DNA from: Litchfieldia salsa | GTDB lineage: Bacteria; Bacillota; Bacilli; Bacillales; Bacillaceae_L | Direction: 5' to 3' | Length of the DNA stretch: 64,000 bases | Assembly: GCF_900104555.1 (NCBI RefSeq) | Contig: NZ_FNJU01000001.1 | Coordinates: 248,001-312,000, forward strand | In this document: positions 39,345 through 48,958 of the stretch, piece after piece | Layout of the letters: each line of letters opens with the position of its first letter | Position numbering within the stretch: the first letter of the stretch is position 1 | Position numbers and translations under genes: made by a program | Notes under the pieces: generated by a model | Seen by the model: only the letters and a program-made list of their open reading frames with translations | Database searches by the model: none | Told to the model about the DNA's origin: nothing

Positions 39345-40490
39345 TCATTTATTAAATTCGACTGCGTTACTACTATGCTTAATCTCTTTCGTTGAACTCC
39401 TAACAATAAGCTTTGGATCAAAGACAACTGATTGAACTTGTTCACCTGTCTTTTTTGAATGACCATTTGTTTCATTGATTTTTTCTACGATGAGCTTTGC
39501 TGCAAGCTCACCCATTTTACTCTGTGGATGATTAATTGTTGTTAATTTCACTTCTGTTACTTTTACCATGAAAGAATCATCGAACCCAACTATTGATAAG
39601 TCCTCTGGCACCTGAATATTCTTTTCGCGCAGAATCTCTAATAAATTGATTGCAAGTTCATCATTATAACAAACAATACCAGTTGGCTTTTTCTGGTTAC
39701 CTTTAGACAGTTGTATACGTAGTTCTTCCATAGGAATTGAATGCTTTTCATTTGATCGATAAGTGATGATGCTATTAGGATTTATGGCTAAACCATAATT
39801 ACGATGAGCTTTTATAAACCCTTTCATCCTTTTTAACCCTTGAACATCATCTGATTTAAAGAAACCTACAATCTCTCTGTGTCCAAGCTGGATAAGGTGC
39901 TCAGTCTGAATATATCCACCTTTTTCATCATCCATTGTAATGCTTAGTGGTTCCAATTGGTCGTAATAGGCATTGATCATGATATATGGAGTATTTTGCC
40001 TTTCTAGATTTAGATAATAATTAATATTTGGGTTAGGTAATGCGCTTTTTGTTGGTTCAATAATGACACCATCGAAAGGTTGACTCAATATTTTTTCAAG
40101 AGCCCTCTTTTCATTCTTATGATCATTGTTCGTACTAAACAGACTGACATTATAACCATTTTCACTTAAATACGACTCTGCACCTCTAATGATGGATGGG
40201 AAGATATAATCTGAAATATAGGTTGTAATAATAGCAATGTTCTTCTGAGTAATTGCATTTGATATCTTCTGATTATTCGTCCGATCTGCGCAGAATGTTC
40301 CAGCGCCTTGTTCTCTGTAAAGCCAACCTTTGTTTACAAGCTCCCCGAGTGCAGCGCGAACAGTGTGCCTGCTAACTCCAAACTGCTTCATCAACTCACT
40401 CTCTGATGAAATTTTCTGATGAGGTTGAAACGTACCATCAAGTATTTTTGATACAATTGATTGTTTAACAATGCTAAATTTAGTCTCCAT
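39345..40490 (-). CDS. araR: Arabinose repressor AraR (GntR/LacI hybrid)
   Basis: The 381-residue protein has a GntR-type winged helix (residues 1-70, with ISSESELMKQFGVSRHTVRAALGELVNKGWL) fused to a LacI-type sugar-binding domain starting near NIAIITTYISDYIFPSIIRGAE. This hybrid layout is diagnostic of AraR, released by L-arabinose. GAGGTGA precedes ATG. Two AraR-like boxes and a cre site lie upstream, so it likely regulates itself and the operon to its left. Confidence 0.93.
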   Translation of the reverse strand: METKFSIVKQSIVSKILDGTFQPHQKISSESELMKQFGVSRHTVRAALGELVNKGWLYREQGAGTFCADRTNNQKISNAITQKNIAIITTYISDYIFPSIIRGAESYLSENGYNVSLFSTNNDHKNEKRALEKILSQPFDGVIIEPTKSALPNPNINYYLNLERQNTPYIMINAYYDQLEPLSITMDDEKGGYIQTEHLIQLGHREIVGFFKSDDVQGLKRMKGFIKAHRNYGLAINPNSIITYRSNEKHSIPMEELRIQLSKGNQKKPTGIVCYNDELAINLLEILREKNIQVPEDLSIVGFDDSFMVKVTEVKLTTINHPQSKMGELAAKLIVEKINETNGHSKKTGEQVQSVVFDPKLIVRSSTKEIKHSSNAVEFNK

Positions 40491-40546
40491 TCTGTCACCT
40501 CTATATCCATTTGTCTATGTACCTTAATTAAACTTGCAGAACATCA

Positions 40547-40560
40547 CGGAAACGCTTACA
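40547..40560. promoter_or_regulatory. cre-like site upstream of araR
   Basis: CGGAAACGCTTACA matches the cre consensus except for its first base. It lies about 57 bp before the araR start. Confidence 0.5.
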
Positions 40561-40600
40561 AAATAAAGTCGTTAAACAAGTGAATTTTCTTTACTTGTTA

Positions 40601-40660
40601 ACTTATACGGATGTCTTATTTCATATATTAATGATATTACAAATTGTCCGTATACTCAAT
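40601..40660. promoter_or_regulatory. Two AraR-like boxes upstream of araR
   Basis: ACTTATACGGATGTCTTATT (40601-40620) and AAATTGTCCGTATACTCAAT (40641-40660) are inverted copies of the same ATnTCCGTATA-type core, about 40 bp apart. Autoregulation by AraR is inferred. Confidence 0.55.
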
Positions 40661-40793
40661 CAGTTTTTTTCCTTTTTTTGATAATATTTGGATTTAAAAT
40701 GGATTTAGGACAATAGTAGGGGCTGACATGGTGGGTTTTGTATAGTTCATCTCTCCTATTGGACAAAGATAGTGCTAGCGCGGGCTCTTTTGT

Positions 40794-41246
40794 CTAGTTG
40801 AGTCTTCTTCTCTCTCTCTTTATAACAATCAACCCGCTCAATACTAACCCATACAACACATGTCCAATTAGCCAGAAGAAAATGGCTGGAATGGAAGTAA
40901 GTTCTGGAGTTCGACTAGATAAAGCTGTAGTTGGATAGAGTGCTATTCCTATTATTAAGGAAATGACAGTGACCCTTACAACTATTTGACAATTATTCCA
41001 ATCATAAAACCTGATAATAAATAAAATGACAACCGCAAGAATAAGCGATATGATCAGATGCAAAATAAACTCAATAAGTTCAGATAGAGTAAAATCTTTT
41101 AATAGTGGGATATAATCTACGTTTAATAGCAATGTGTAAACTTTGACCCCAAATAGAGTTTCAATTAATTTTAAAAACAAGCCTAAAATGATTCCCGAAA
41201 TTGTGCCAATTACAATACCTTTATAAATTAAATGATTACGTTTCAT
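40794..41246 (-). CDS. Integral membrane protein, unknown function
   Basis: The 150-residue protein has four hydrophobic segments (about 9-27, 55-78, 88-106 and 122-143) and a basic C-terminus. I do not recognise the family with certainty. AGAGGAATG precedes ATG. It is divergent from the diguanylate cyclase gene and shows no operon partner. Confidence 0.7.
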   Translation of the reverse strand: MKRNHLIYKGIVIGTISGIILGLFLKLIETLFGVKVYTLLLNVDYIPLLKDFTLSELIEFILHLIISLILAVVILFIIRFYDWNNCQIVVRVTVISLIIGIALYPTTALSSRTPELTSIPAIFFWLIGHVLYGLVLSGLIVIKRERRRLN

Positions 41247-41373
41247 TTTTCATTCCTCTTTCATGTAGTTTAGTGGACAATAGGAGCCTTCTATATAAAA
41301 GTCTTTCCAGACCACATGGACTTTCCAACTTTTTTTGGTACAATAGTAAAGATTCTGTAAAAGGGAGAAATTT

Positions 41374-42471
41374 ATGTTACACACTATTCTAGATGCATTT
41401 ACTGCAAACGTATCGTTAATTATTGCTTTTATGTATGTTGGACTTAAACTAAAGGAAGTCTTAGTTGCGAAGGTGAGAGATTTCTCTAAGCACATCTATG
41501 TCGTACCTTTTGCAATTAGTATGTTGAGTATATGGGTCATGCATCACCCCCTATTATATGCAGGTATGAGAATTGATTTAAGAAGTGTACCTATATTTTT
41601 CATCTCCTATTTAGGAGGCTGGAGACTAGGCTCTATTGCTATTCTTCTACCACTTTGGTATCGATTTGAACTTGGTGGGCCAACTGTTTTCCAAGGTATG
41701 ATGCAAGTGATTCTTTTGCCTGCATTAATTGGGGCTCTATTCCACAGGAAAAAGTCATTCAAGCCACCGTACACCTTGTTGAACATTAAGCACATGGTGG
41801 TCGTCTTTATTATATATGAAGTGATTAAGTCAGTCTTAATGTTTTTTACAACGCCAGCCACATTTATTACGATTATACTAATGTTTATTTTTGAACTAAT
41901 GGCACTACTAATCATTGCATGGATTAATAATGACAGCAATCGAAATATGATTAACAAAAAGGAATTAGAAATACAGTCCCGAATTGACAATATGACCAAT
42001 CTCTATAATCTTCGTTATTTCAAAAGTAAAATCAATGATTTGATAACGAATAAGACACCATTTGTGATCGCCATGTTTGATGTTGATTATTTTAAAAATT
42101 ATAATGATACACACGGACATCCCGCAGGCGATGCAGTTCTAAGGACAATTGGTCAACTTTTAAAAGATAGTATGAGGGAAGGCGATTTATTCGCAAGATA
42201 TGGCGGAGAGGAGTTTATTATTTGCTTCTCTAATGTCACAAACCTTCAAACGGCTAATGTAATTGCCGAACGTTTTCGAAACTTAGTGGAAACCTATCCA
42301 TTCTATGGAGAAGATCAACAACCAGATGGGCAATTAACAATATCCATCGGAATAAGTAGTGTCTCTGCTGACAAAGATCTTGATCACCTAATTGAAGAAG
42401 CAGACAAAGCGCTATACAGTGCAAAAAGCCAAGGAAGAAATAGGGTTCGTATATTCGATATGATTCATTAA
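41374..42471 (+). CDS. Membrane diguanylate cyclase (5TM-LYT plus GGDEF)
   Basis: The 365-residue protein has an N-terminal 5TM sensor of the LytS/YhcK type (about 1-185) and a C-terminal GGDEF domain. The active loop reads RYGGEEFIICF near residue 287, a functional GGEEF variant; FDVDYFKNYNDTHGHPAGD is the substrate and metal site. No RxxD inhibitory site is evident upstream of the loop. It resembles B. subtilis DgcK. It should make c-di-GMP in response to a membrane signal. AAAGGGAG precedes ATG. Confidence 0.88.
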   Translation: MLHTILDAFTANVSLIIAFMYVGLKLKEVLVAKVRDFSKHIYVVPFAISMLSIWVMHHPLLYAGMRIDLRSVPIFFISYLGGWRLGSIAILLPLWYRFELGGPTVFQGMMQVILLPALIGALFHRKKSFKPPYTLLNIKHMVVVFIIYEVIKSVLMFFTTPATFITIILMFIFELMALLIIAWINNDSNRNMINKKELEIQSRIDNMTNLYNLRYFKSKINDLITNKTPFVIAMFDVDYFKNYNDTHGHPAGDAVLRTIGQLLKDSMREGDLFARYGGEEFIICFSNVTNLQTANVIAERFRNLVETYPFYGEDQQPDGQLTISIGISSVSADKDLDHLIEEADKALYSAKSQGRNRVRIFDMIH

Positions 42472-42504
42472 AAAGTAGTAGAGTCAGTCAATTTAATAAA
42501 TTGT

Positions 42505-42720
42505 ATAGGCTGGGACATAACTAAATTATTTAACTGGGTTTCCCAATTGAAATGGTAATTACAAGCAGGCTGAATACACGGAGACTCCTGCGGGACCAGT
42601 GGCCAAAGTGAGACCCCACAGGAGCGTCAGCGACGAGGAGGCTCACTGGTCACCCGCCGGACGCGGAGTGTATTCAGCCTGCGGCTTTATAAACAACAAT
42701 CTATACGAAAACAGCCTTTA
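42505..42720. repeat. Dispersed intergenic repeat, family A (copy 3)
   Basis: It begins ATAGGCTG and ends ACAGCCTTTA. The core has GAATACACGGAGACTCCTGC, GCTCACTGGTCACCCGCCGG and GCGGAGTGTATTC, an inverted repeat (GAATACAC/GTGTATTC). It is nearly the same as the copy at 53441-53659. It fills the gap downstream of the cyclase gene. Confidence 0.8.
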
Positions 42721-42772
42721 GTTAAATCTCATTTATCCTGGCCTCTCTTTTTTCCATCTCCCTAGATAGATC

Positions 42773-43093
42773 CTATAAAATTCTAAAGATTAATGGAATC
42801 CTATATGTTTGCCCCTCATATGCTTTAATCGCTCCAACGATTGTAAAGACAACCCCCATAACACCTACAATAGGTAATAATAGAAAGCCTACAATCACAA
42901 ACACTAAGATTCCACTTATTATGCTATAAATAATATAAGATATAAAAAAGTTGAAATATTCTCTCCCATGATAATCAATAAAACTTGAATCATCCTTTTT
43001 TATTAACCAGATAACAAGTGGACCAATAAACACAGTAAAAAAGCTTATTAGATATATCGCTGCAGCCATTAATCTCTCTTCATTGCTTGGCAT
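42773..43093 (-). CDS. DUF4870-type small membrane protein
   Basis: The 106-residue protein has three membrane segments and the DUF4870 pattern: ERLMAAAIYLISFFTVFIGPLVIWLIKKD, then IDYHGREYFNFFISYIIY and an AYEGQTYRIPL end. ATG at 43093 follows AAAGGAGA; an ATG six codons earlier overlaps the ribosome site. Function unknown. Confidence 0.8.
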   Translation of the reverse strand: MPSNEERLMAAAIYLISFFTVFIGPLVIWLIKKDDSSFIDYHGREYFNFFISYIIYSIISGILVFVIVGFLLLPIVGVMGVVFTIVGAIKAYEGQTYRIPLIFRIL

Positions 43094-43225
43094 ATCATTC
43101 TCTCCTTTCATTTCCTTACTTAACTTACGAATAGCACTACCTTAAAGTTTCGTTCCAACATGATTAAGTTAGAGCAACTAAGCCCATATTAAAGATATAT
43201 TAAATTGTTCAAAGGAGATTTTCAC

Positions 43226-43363
43226 ATGGAGAAGGATCCACATTTAAAAGATCAAGTGCTTTTCATTACAAATTCTGCCTATGAGGAAGTTCAATCGTTG
43301 AACATAGCAGAAGAAGGATCAAGTCACAGTGTACAAAACCAAAAAGAATCAGAAACTGATTAA
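43226..43363 (+). CDS. Small 45-residue acidic protein
   Basis: ATG at 43226 follows AAAGGAG by 8 nt. The product (MEKDPHLKDQVLFITNSAY..., ending NQKESETD) is hydrophilic and acidic. It is too short for a family call. Its stop codon overlaps the stop of the convergent C39-like gene. Confidence 0.55.
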   Translation: MEKDPHLKDQVLFITNSAYEEVQSLNIAEEGSSHSVQNQKESETD

Positions 43364-43866
43364 AAGGATAAAGCTCTACTTCCATAGTCCGACCAAATCT
43401 CTTCAAAGTAGCTCTTGCTTATTCTTACATCTTTTTCCCCTGTCCATGGGTCATTAAAATAGAAATAATTTGGATCAAATCCTGTAAGTGTCAAAGCATG
43501 AACTGTAAAACCATGCATGGATGATACCAACACAACAATTGGTTTATTGTTTAACAGTTGCTCTTCAAGCAATTCCTTAGTTGTGTTTGTTAAATTCGTG
43601 GCTTGCCCTGAATATTTACGTACTAATTCCACTAATGCTGAAGGATAGATGGTCCATCCTTCAGTTGTAAAAGGATCACCCACATACCCTATGCTTGGGT
43701 CTTCTAGGTGTTTTGGCATTTCTCTTGCTAAAGCAACCTTATCCACATTTAATCCCTTGTACCTAAGCATCATTGTAATGGCCGTGATTTCACACCCAGT
43801 TGGAAGCTCGGGTAATTGACTAATGATTGGTACATTTAATTGGACGTTAGCCACGTTTTCTTTCAC
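43360..43866 (-). CDS. C39-like cysteine peptidase domain protein
   Basis: The 168-residue protein matches Peptidase_C39_2: Cys in LPTGCEITAITMML, His in HGFTVHALTLTGF and Asp in YFNDPWTGE. All three catalytic residues are present. No signal peptide or membrane anchor is visible, unlike many secreted relatives. GTG at 43866 has AGGGG 5 nt upstream; an upstream GTG (43896) without ribosome site would add 10 residues. Substrate unknown. Confidence 0.75.
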   Translation of the reverse strand: MKENVANVQLNVPIISQLPELPTGCEITAITMMLRYKGLNVDKVALAREMPKHLEDPSIGYVGDPFTTEGWTIYPSALVELVRKYSGQATNLTNTTKELLEEQLLNNKPIVVLVSSMHGFTVHALTLTGFDPNYFYFNDPWTGEKDVRISKSYFEEIWSDYGSRALSF

Positions 43867-44081
43867 ATGATCCCCTACCATTCTATTTAATTTCACGTAT
43901 GTCTATTTTACTCTATATCCTAAAACAGGATAATATTCTTAGTTTCTAGCATTTCATTCAAACAATACAATATATCTATTAATATTTAACAAAAACATTT
44001 ACGAAGGTAAGGAAATTGTGTATCCTTTCATTAAGAGCATACAACATCTGTATTTCTAAAATAGATGAGATGAGGGGTATT

Positions 44082-44702
44082 ATGCAGACAGTTACAACCT
44101 GGTATATAAGATTTGGCGACTGGGCCCTTAAGTTATTTTTATTGAATCTATTATGGATTCTCTTTTCTTTCGTCGGGTTATTCATAGGTGGAATTTTCCC
44201 AGCAACAGTTGCACTTTTCGCAGTTATGAGAAAATTACTTATGTCAGATGAAAATGAAAACATACCTCTGTTTAAGTTGTTTTGGACCACGTATAAGAAA
44301 GACTTCTTTAAAGCGAATTTCTTAGGTTATCCATTGTTAATTGGAGGGTTGATTTTATTTGTAAATTTAAGAGTCTTACAGCAATTAGACTCTAGTCCGA
44401 TAAATATGTTACTAAACGGAGCTACATTGATCATCGCTTTTCTATACTTAATGACTTTGTTAAACCTATTCCCTGTTTTTGTTCATTTTAATTTAAGGAA
44501 CTTTCAATATTTTAAATATGCTTTTGTTCTTTCAGTTGGTAAGCCCTTACAATCAATTTTATTAATCGCAGGAGTAATTATAACGATTTTCGTCCTTTTA
44601 CAAGTACCTGGACTTATTCCAGTCTTTGGAGTAAGTGTACTAAGCTTAGTTGTTATGAAAATTGCATTAAGCTCGTTTCCAGAGCGAGATAATACGATAT
44701 AA
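44082..44702 (+). CDS. DUF624/YesL-like membrane protein
   Basis: The 206-residue protein has about five membrane segments and the DUF624 start (WYIRFGDWALKLFLLNLLWILFSFVGLFIGGIFPATVALFAVMRK). YesL-like genes often lie beside YesMN two-component systems and LplABC-type sugar importers; here an importer lies directly downstream in convergent orientation. ATG at 44082 follows GAGGGG. Function is unknown. Confidence 0.85.
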   Translation: MQTVTTWYIRFGDWALKLFLLNLLWILFSFVGLFIGGIFPATVALFAVMRKLLMSDENENIPLFKLFWTTYKKDFFKANFLGYPLLIGGLILFVNLRVLQQLDSSPINMLLNGATLIIAFLYLMTLLNLFPVFVHFNLRNFQYFKYAFVLSVGKPLQSILLIAGVIITIFVLLQVPGLIPVFGVSVLSLVVMKIALSSFPERDNTI

Positions 44703-44704
44703 AA

Positions 44705-44740
44705 AAACCTATTGATCTTTTTAGATCGATAGGTTCTTTT
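44705..44740 (+). terminator. Terminator of the YesL-like gene
   Basis: AACCTATTGATC pairs with GATCGATAGGTT (one mismatch) and is followed by TTTTTT. Confidence 0.85.
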
Positions 44741-44773
44741 TTAGCGTTTAAGTAAGTATGTAATTTTGAACTC

Positions 44774-44906
44774 AGTTTTAGTGTCTAGCTCCAGGCGCCA
44801 TCGGCTCGGGGTCATAAGCCAATCCGTCTAGAAGGTTAAAAAGCAACCTTCAAGCCGGCTCGTCTTATGCCTGTCGCTGATAGGCGGGCGCCTTGCGCTT
44901 TTCTTA
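44774..44906. repeat. Dispersed intergenic repeat, family B (inverted copy)
   Basis: It starts GTCTAGCTCCAGGCGCC and ends GGCGCCTTGCGCTTTTC, the reverse of copies at 28930 and 49856. The middle has AAGGTT/AACCTT and GTCATAAGCC/CTTATGCC variants. It lies between convergent genes. Confidence 0.75.
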
Positions 44907-44913
44907 GGTTATA

Positions 44914-45816
44914 TCAGCCTTTAACCGAGCCAATCATTACTCCTTTTTCAAAATACTTTTGTAAGAACGGATATACAACTAAAATCGGAAGAGTTGAGAC
45001 AATGATGACGCCGTATTTAATTTGATCCGCATATCTTTGTGCATAACCACTACCAGTACTTCCAGCACCTTCAGCAAATACTTGATTTGAAATTAAGATA
45101 TCCCTCAGAACAATTTGGAGTGGTTGTAAGCTATAATCCCGAATATAAATCAACCCAGTAAAGAAGTCATTCCAATGCCACACTAAATAGTAGAGACCGA
45201 TAACAGAGATGACAGCCTTTGATAATGGAACGACAATTTTTGAGAAAAAGGTAAAATGGTTACAACCATCCATAATGGCCGCTTCGTACATTTCTTGCGG
45301 AATGGTGCTTTCAAAAAACGTTCTCGCAATAATAAGATTAAAGACATTGACTGTGACAGGATTAAAGATGAAGACCCACATCGTATCAATCATGCTCAAA
45401 TCCTTCATTAATAGATAAGTAGGAATTAATCCACCATTAAAGAACATAGTGAAAACAAAGAAAAACATTAATGGTCGACGGGCTCTAAATTCATGTCGTG
45501 ATAACGCATAGGCTGCTGGTAATGTGAATAATAGGTTCACAATCGTACCACCTAAAGCATAAATCATCGTATTCTTATAACCAACCCAGATTCTTGAATC
45601 CTGAAAGATTTCTTGATAACCGAAAAGACTAAATCCTTTTGGGAATAGCAATACCTGACCTGTTGAAACAAGAGTTGAATCACTTACAGATGCGATGATG
45701 ACAAAATATAAAGGGTAAGCAACCACTAAAAACACAAAACCACAAATAGCATATACAATAATATCAAAAATCTTGTCCGAGTATTGATTTATTTTGAATG
45801 TTCTAGTACTACTCAT
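44914..45816 (-). CDS. Sugar ABC importer permease (LplC/YtcP type), third system
   Basis: The 300-residue protein has six membrane segments, the EAA loop YEAAIMDGCNHFTFFSKIVVPLS near residue 180 and the C-terminus KGVMIGSVKG. It is the partner of the permease encoded 27 bp upstream. AGGAGG precedes ATG. The substrate is not indicated by any neighbouring hydrolase. Confidence 0.9.
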   Translation of the reverse strand: MSSTRTFKINQYSDKIFDIIVYAICGFVFLVVAYPLYFVIIASVSDSTLVSTGQVLLFPKGFSLFGYQEIFQDSRIWVGYKNTMIYALGGTIVNLLFTLPAAYALSRHEFRARRPLMFFFVFTMFFNGGLIPTYLLMKDLSMIDTMWVFIFNPVTVNVFNLIIARTFFESTIPQEMYEAAIMDGCNHFTFFSKIVVPLSKAVISVIGLYYLVWHWNDFFTGLIYIRDYSLQPLQIVLRDILISNQVFAEGAGSTGSGYAQRYADQIKYGVIIVSTLPILVVYPFLQKYFEKGVMIGSVKG

Positions 45817-45843
45817 GACGTTCCCTCCTATCAGCTAAGACAA

Positions 45844-46809
45844 TTACCACAAACTAATCTTGGATGTTCTCTTGGCAATATAGTTCATCGTTAACAGTAA
45901 TGCGAAATTAATTACAGTGTTAAACAAACCAATCGCTGCCGCATAGCTAAATTGATTCGATATAATCCCTATTTTATAGACATAGGTTTCAATAACCTCA
46001 GAGACTGGTAAATTGAGCGAATTCTGCATTAGGAATATCTTTTCAAAACCAGTACTAATAATACTGCCCATATTAAGAATCATTAGAATGATGATTGTTG
46101 GGATAATTGCAGGAATCTCCACATTTCGGATAATCTGCCAACGATTGGCTCCATCAATTTTAGCTGCGTCATATAATTGTGGATCAACACTTGCTAGAGC
46201 GGCCAAATAAATGATACTGTTCCACCCAACATGTTGCCAAATATCTGAAAGAACATATACAGGTACAAATGTACTTGTCGAAGCTAATAGATTCACATCA
46301 AATCCTAAGTTTTTCGCTAAAAGTCCGATGATTCCTGTACTTGGTGAAAGAAGGACATTTAATAAACCAACTAAAACAACAATTGAAATAAAATGTGGTA
46401 AATAGACGGTTGTTTGGAGGATTTTCTTTCCTCTTTTCCATCTAATTTGATTGATTAGCAACGCTAAAATAATTGGGGCTGGGAATCCGATCACAATCGT
46501 AGTAATACTCAATGTTAGTGTATTTCTCAATAAATCACTAAACATGTGGCTATTAATAAATTGTTCGAAATACTTAAAGCCGACCCATTCTCCACCTGTT
46601 AGACCAGCTGTAAAGTCATACTCACGAAACGCTAATTGAATCCCGTACATTGGAATATAATTAAAAATAATGACACATATAACAGCCGGAAGAACGAGTA
46701 ACCATAGCTGGTAATCTCGCTTAAACGTATTTACAATTGTTTTCTTTTTTTGAACAGGCAAATCAACCAAAGGTTCACTTTTCTTCGTTTGAGTGTTCAT
46801 AAAGGCCAT
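45844..46809 (-). CDS. Sugar ABC importer permease (LplB type), third system
   Basis: The 321-residue protein has six membrane segments, EAA loop YDAAKIDGANRWQIIRNVEIPAI near residue 213 and the LplB-type end NYIAKRTSKISLW. AAAGGAGA precedes ATG. It follows the binding-protein gene after a gap with a stem-loop. Confidence 0.9.
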   Translation of the reverse strand: MAFMNTQTKKSEPLVDLPVQKKKTIVNTFKRDYQLWLLVLPAVICVIIFNYIPMYGIQLAFREYDFTAGLTGGEWVGFKYFEQFINSHMFSDLLRNTLTLSITTIVIGFPAPIILALLINQIRWKRGKKILQTTVYLPHFISIVVLVGLLNVLLSPSTGIIGLLAKNLGFDVNLLASTSTFVPVYVLSDIWQHVGWNSIIYLAALASVDPQLYDAAKIDGANRWQIIRNVEIPAIIPTIIILMILNMGSIISTGFEKIFLMQNSLNLPVSEVIETYVYKIGIISNQFSYAAAIGLFNTVINFALLLTMNYIAKRTSKISLW

Positions 46810-46832
46810 AACTTAATTCTCCTTTATTTATA

Positions 46833-46872
46833 GAAGATGCTATACCACAAAATAGAATGGTATAGCCTCTTC
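46833..46872 (-). promoter_or_regulatory. Intercistronic stem-loop after the third binding-protein gene
   Basis: GAAGA-GCTATACC pairs with GGTATAGC-TCTTC, bulged once per arm. It separates the binding-protein stop from the first permease and probably lets binding-protein mRNA accumulate. Confidence 0.55.
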
Positions 46873-46926
46873 AAGATTTCTAACTGCTTGGCAGTCCTAA
46901 GTACAACAACGATCTTTTATTTGTCT

Positions 46927-48543
46927 TTATTGCATTTGCTTTTGATACTCATCATAATATTCTTGAATGATCTCTAAGTTTGTTGGTAGGCCAATGTTAT
47001 TTACTTGCTCAACATATCCATCCCACTCAGAATCAATGCCGCCTTCTGTAACCCATTTAGAGAAGCTAGACATTGCAAGGTTCATAAATTCTGTATTAAT
47101 TAAACTCATTGTATTGTTGTCTTCTTCTGTATACTTTAAGAATGTTCCAGGTAATACATCGTTCTTTGTATCAACAGCATCTAATGCTGGTTGAAGAGCT
47201 TCTGTTTGACTACCAACGTTTTGCATATCTGTTCCTAATGTTAATTCTAAATCATCAGAAATATAGAATGCTCCGTTATCTGCCCATGAAGAAGTCCACT
47301 TCCATGTACCAGGATCCATTTTCTCATCTGCTGGCGGTAAAATGCTATATGAACCATCACCATTATCCTTGATGTTAGGCCCAATTGATCCAAATAGAAC
47401 CTGCATTCCAACGATTGGATCATATAATTGATCAATGAATTTCATCGCTGCAGCTTTATCTTTCGTCTTAGATGACATTTGAACCATATTCACACCATAA
47501 TTTAGAACATCATAATCATATGTCCAAGATGTCTGAACATCCGAGCTTGCATCTACCTTAAGTGGAGCAATTGAAGCATATTGATCAGAAATTTCAGTAC
47601 CAAATCGGTCTGTTAATTCCCATCCGTACGTATATCCAACTTTTGCATTTGTTCCTTCTCCACGAGCTACTGACTGATATTTTGTATAATCTTGTGTGAA
47701 TGCTTCTTCACTAATTAATCCTTCACTATATAGCTTGTTTAAGAATGTAACAAATTCCTTATAGCGCTCATCAACAAAGAAGTTTTTCACTTCACCATCT
47801 TCAGCGATGTAACCTTGACCACCGCCACCAACAATCGTCATACCCATACTTCCAAGTAAGACTGTCGGATGGAAGAAGCCGAATCCACCAGTACCAATTG
47901 GTGCAAAGTCCATTGGAATTTCATCGTTTGGATCGCCATTTCCATTTGCATCTTCTTCTTTAAATGCTTTCAATACTTCATATAATTCATCCCAGTTTGT
48001 TGGTTGCTCAAGCCCTAAATTTTCTAACCATTGCTGATTAATAAATTGCCTTGTAGCTGTACCTGGCCAATATCTTTGATACTTCGGTAAACCAAATACC
48101 TCACCATTAAGCTGAGTAGAAATCACTTTTAATTCAGGCTTTTCTTCAAACATCTTTTTAATGTTTGTACCATGCTCCTCAATAAGTGGGTTCAAATCTT
48201 CAAACAAACCTTTAAACTTTGAAAAGTCTGCATCTGTTATTGCATTAGGTCCGACAATAATATCTGGAATATCACCACCAGCAAGCATTGCTCCTTTTTT
48301 CTGATCCCAGTCAGCTGTTACTTGCTCCCATTTAATATCAACACCAGCAGCCTTCTCTGCTTCTTCTAACCATTCCATCTCTTCAAGATCTTTTGTTAGT
48401 GGATGTTTTGTAATGAGACCTGTTAACTTGACTCGTCCATCTTCTGTTACCTCAGGTTCTTTACTAGCACTATCACTTTTACAACCTGCTAAAATAGCTG
48501 TAAACAAACTTAAAACTAGTAAAATGCTTAACACCTTTTTCAT
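46927..48543 (-). CDS. Sugar ABC importer binding lipoprotein (LplA/YtcQ type), third system
   Basis: The 538-residue protein has a lipoprotein signal with LAGCKSD (Cys near residue 20) and the large LplA-type binding domain. A calcium-loop-like DANGNGDPNDEIP lies near residue 200, common in this class. GGGGG precedes ATG. It heads a three-gene operon, divergent from an AraC-family regulator. No ATPase is encoded nearby. Confidence 0.9.
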   Translation of the reverse strand: MKKVLSILLVLSLFTAILAGCKSDSASKEPEVTEDGRVKLTGLITKHPLTKDLEEMEWLEEAEKAAGVDIKWEQVTADWDQKKGAMLAGGDIPDIIVGPNAITDADFSKFKGLFEDLNPLIEEHGTNIKKMFEEKPELKVISTQLNGEVFGLPKYQRYWPGTATRQFINQQWLENLGLEQPTNWDELYEVLKAFKEEDANGNGDPNDEIPMDFAPIGTGGFGFFHPTVLLGSMGMTIVGGGGQGYIAEDGEVKNFFVDERYKEFVTFLNKLYSEGLISEEAFTQDYTKYQSVARGEGTNAKVGYTYGWELTDRFGTEISDQYASIAPLKVDASSDVQTSWTYDYDVLNYGVNMVQMSSKTKDKAAAMKFIDQLYDPIVGMQVLFGSIGPNIKDNGDGSYSILPPADEKMDPGTWKWTSSWADNGAFYISDDLELTLGTDMQNVGSQTEALQPALDAVDTKNDVLPGTFLKYTEEDNNTMSLINTEFMNLAMSSFSKWVTEGGIDSEWDGYVEQVNNIGLPTNLEIIQEYYDEYQKQMQ

Positions 48544-48958
48544 TCAATTTCCCCCTGTTTGATTGTTTTTATCGAAACAGTTTTCAGACTTCAACTTTTA
48601 CTCTTGTGCTGAAAACTATTGTTTCCAAAATAATTCAAAAATTGTTCACAAAAGCATTAACTTATTTGTTAAGATAATAAAAAGGTAGTAAATTGGTTTG
48701 AATGTAAATGTAAGTGTTTTCATTTGTTAATATCATAATATCACTACCAATATTTTCTGTCGGTAGTCAAAAATAGATAAAAAGTGGATAAATCACACTA
48801 CATTTAGTTAATATTTATATTAACTAAATGTATAAGGAAAAATTTCCATTTTGTAATAAAAGGATAATCTAAAGCAATTTAATTATTAAACTAGTACACT
48901 TTGTGATGTTCAATTGATGAACCTTTAAATACATGACTTTAAATAGGTGGGGGATAAA
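48544..48958. other. Divergent regulatory region with palindrome
   Basis: The 415-bp gap between the importer and the AraC-type gene is AT-rich and holds no ORF. It contains a degenerate cre-like TGTAAGTGTTTTCA (48709-48722) and the palindrome listed separately. Confidence 0.6.
48801..48830. promoter_or_regulatory. 30-bp near-perfect palindrome, candidate operator
   Basis: Arms CATTTAGTTAATAT and ATATTAACTAAATG are perfect 14-bp inverted repeats around a central TT. It lies 129 bp before the AraC-type gene and 258 bp before the importer. A dimeric repressor or the local regulator could bind; it is too AT-rich and lacks a T-run for a good terminator. Confidence 0.5.
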
